Shown here one piece after another: positions 5,929 to 6,280 of a stretch of DNA of 6,280 nucleotides (its first letter is position 1; each line of letters starts with the position of its first letter). The notes under the pieces were generated by a model, which saw nothing but the letters and a program-made list of their open reading frames with translations, was not told where the DNA came from and made no database searches. The DNA is from Flavobacterium psychrophilum (lineage in GTDB: Bacteria; Bacteroidota; Bacteroidia; Flavobacteriales; Flavobacteriaceae): assembly GCA_003243255.1 (NCBI GenBank), contig QFQM01000248.1, positions 1 to 6,280 of the forward strand, read 5' to 3'. Made by a program: the position numbers and the translations under genes.

Positions 5929-6280
5929 CTATAATTCGGCAAAGTTTTTTAATAATTGAACACCATAATGGTGGCTTTTTTCAGGATGGAACTGTACACC
6001 ATAAATATTTTCATTATTTACCGCGCATACAAATTCAGATCCGTAATCCGCATGTGCAATAGCATCTTCACTTCGGTTGCATTCAAAATAATAGGAATGC
6101 AGGAAATAATACAATGGATCTTTCTCAAGATCCTTAAAAAGGCTATGCCCAGGCTTTGGAACAATATCATTCCAGCCCATATGCGGCAGTTTGGTTTTTT
6201 GTTTGAATGATGAAGTATCGAATTTTCTCACCTGCCCGTCTATATAACCCAGTCCCGGAAGCTCTCCTTCGTCACTGGAT
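5929..6280 (-). CDS. HisH-like glutamine amidotransferase subunit, 3' part (WbuY/HisH2 type)
   Basis: Class I glutamine amidotransferase of the HisH family, releasing ammonia from glutamine for a HisF partner. About 116 C-terminal codons are visible; the full family length is near 200 residues. The frame stays open to the right edge. A GTG at 6229-6231 is an internal Val codon, because the residues before it continue the family pattern (GLGYIDGQ then VRKF). The visible part holds HMGWND, the FLHSYY segment, and VQFHPEKSHHYG, which contains the catalytic His and Glu of the Cys-His-Glu triad. The nucleophilic Cys would lie outside the window. The gene ends with TAG two bases before the hisF-like ATG, as expected for obligate partners. 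The polysaccharide setting and the altered HisF partner point to sugar acetamidino formation rather than histidine synthesis. The family call is secure; the role is inferred. Confidence 0.9.
   Translation of the reverse strand, partial: SSDEGELPGLGYIDGQVRKFDTSSFKQKTKLPHMGWNDIVPKPGHSLFKDLEKDPLYYFLHSYYFECNRSEDAIAHADYGSEFVCAVNNENIYGVQFHPEKSHHYGVQLLKNFAEL

Larger units (their letters stand above)
1..6280 (-). other. Interior of one polysaccharide-biosynthesis operon
   Basis: All eight genes point the same way. Junctions in transcription order are 2 bp (hisH/hisF), 24 bp (hisF/fnlA), 1 bp (fnlA/cupin), 14 bp (cupin/fnlB), 33 bp (fnlB/fnlC), a 1-base overlap (fnlC/glycosyltransferase) and a 4-base overlap (glycosyltransferase/SDR). 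None of the gaps has room for a normal promoter and none holds a stem-loop terminator. The transcript therefore very likely begins beyond the right edge and ends beyond the left edge. Confidence 0.85.

Noticed and set aside
6229..6231. GTG as a possible start of a short HisH protein.
   Set aside because: The reading frame continues upstream with residues that fit HisH, and a protein starting here would lack the nucleophilic Cys domain; it is an internal Val codon.
5147..6280. Histidine biosynthesis hisH-hisF fragment.
   Set aside because: The HisF Asp11 is replaced by Leu and the next gene is fnlA rather than hisI or hisA, so a sugar-modifying role is more likely.

Overview
The window is a fragment of a surface-polysaccharide (O-antigen or capsule) gene cluster. 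All genes lie on the minus strand, so transcription runs from position 6280 towards 1. The organism is most likely a member of the Bacteroidota, probably a flavobacterium. This rests on moderately AT-rich DNA, near-absence of Shine-Dalgarno sequences at tightly packed starts, and the character of the proteins; it is an inference, not a measured assignment.

Layout in transcription order: (1) 3' part of a HisH-type glutamine amidotransferase, cut by the right edge; (2) a HisF-type partner; (3) an FnlA/CapE/WbjB-type UDP-GlcNAc 4,6-dehydratase/5-epimerase; (4) a small stand-alone cupin of the WxcM/FdtA sugar-isomerase type; (5) an FnlB/CapF/WbjC-type reductase with its own C-terminal cupin; (6) an FnlC/CapG/WbjD-type UDP-HexNAc 2-epimerase; (7) a WbuB-like GT4 glycosyltransferase; (8) the first 52 codons of an extended SDR nucleotide-sugar epimerase/reductase, cut by the left edge. 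Gaps are at most 33 bp and two junctions overlap, so this is one operon interior with no promoter or terminator in view.

Genes 3, 5 and 6 form the complete known route from UDP-GlcNAc to UDP-N-acetyl-L-fucosamine (UDP-L-FucNAc), and gene 7 is a plausible L-FucNAc transferase. The HisH/HisF pair is very probably not for histidine synthesis. HisF has Leu at the position of catalytic Asp11 but keeps Asp130 and the residues of the ammonia-channel gate. In several Gram-negative O-antigen clusters such pairs work with a WbpG/PseA/WbuX-type N-acetyl-sugar amidotransferase to turn an acetamido group into an acetamidino group. The combination with fnlABC predicts 2-acetamidino-2,6-dideoxy-L-galactose (L-FucNAm) in the polysaccharide, with the amidotransferase expected just beyond the right edge.

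The least explained part is the small cupin between fnlA and fnlB. It keeps the family outline but has Gln where FdtA-type enzymes have the first His of the HxH active-site motif. No RNA genes, insertion sequences, CRISPR arrays or origins were seen, and no stretch above 300 bases lacks a gene.
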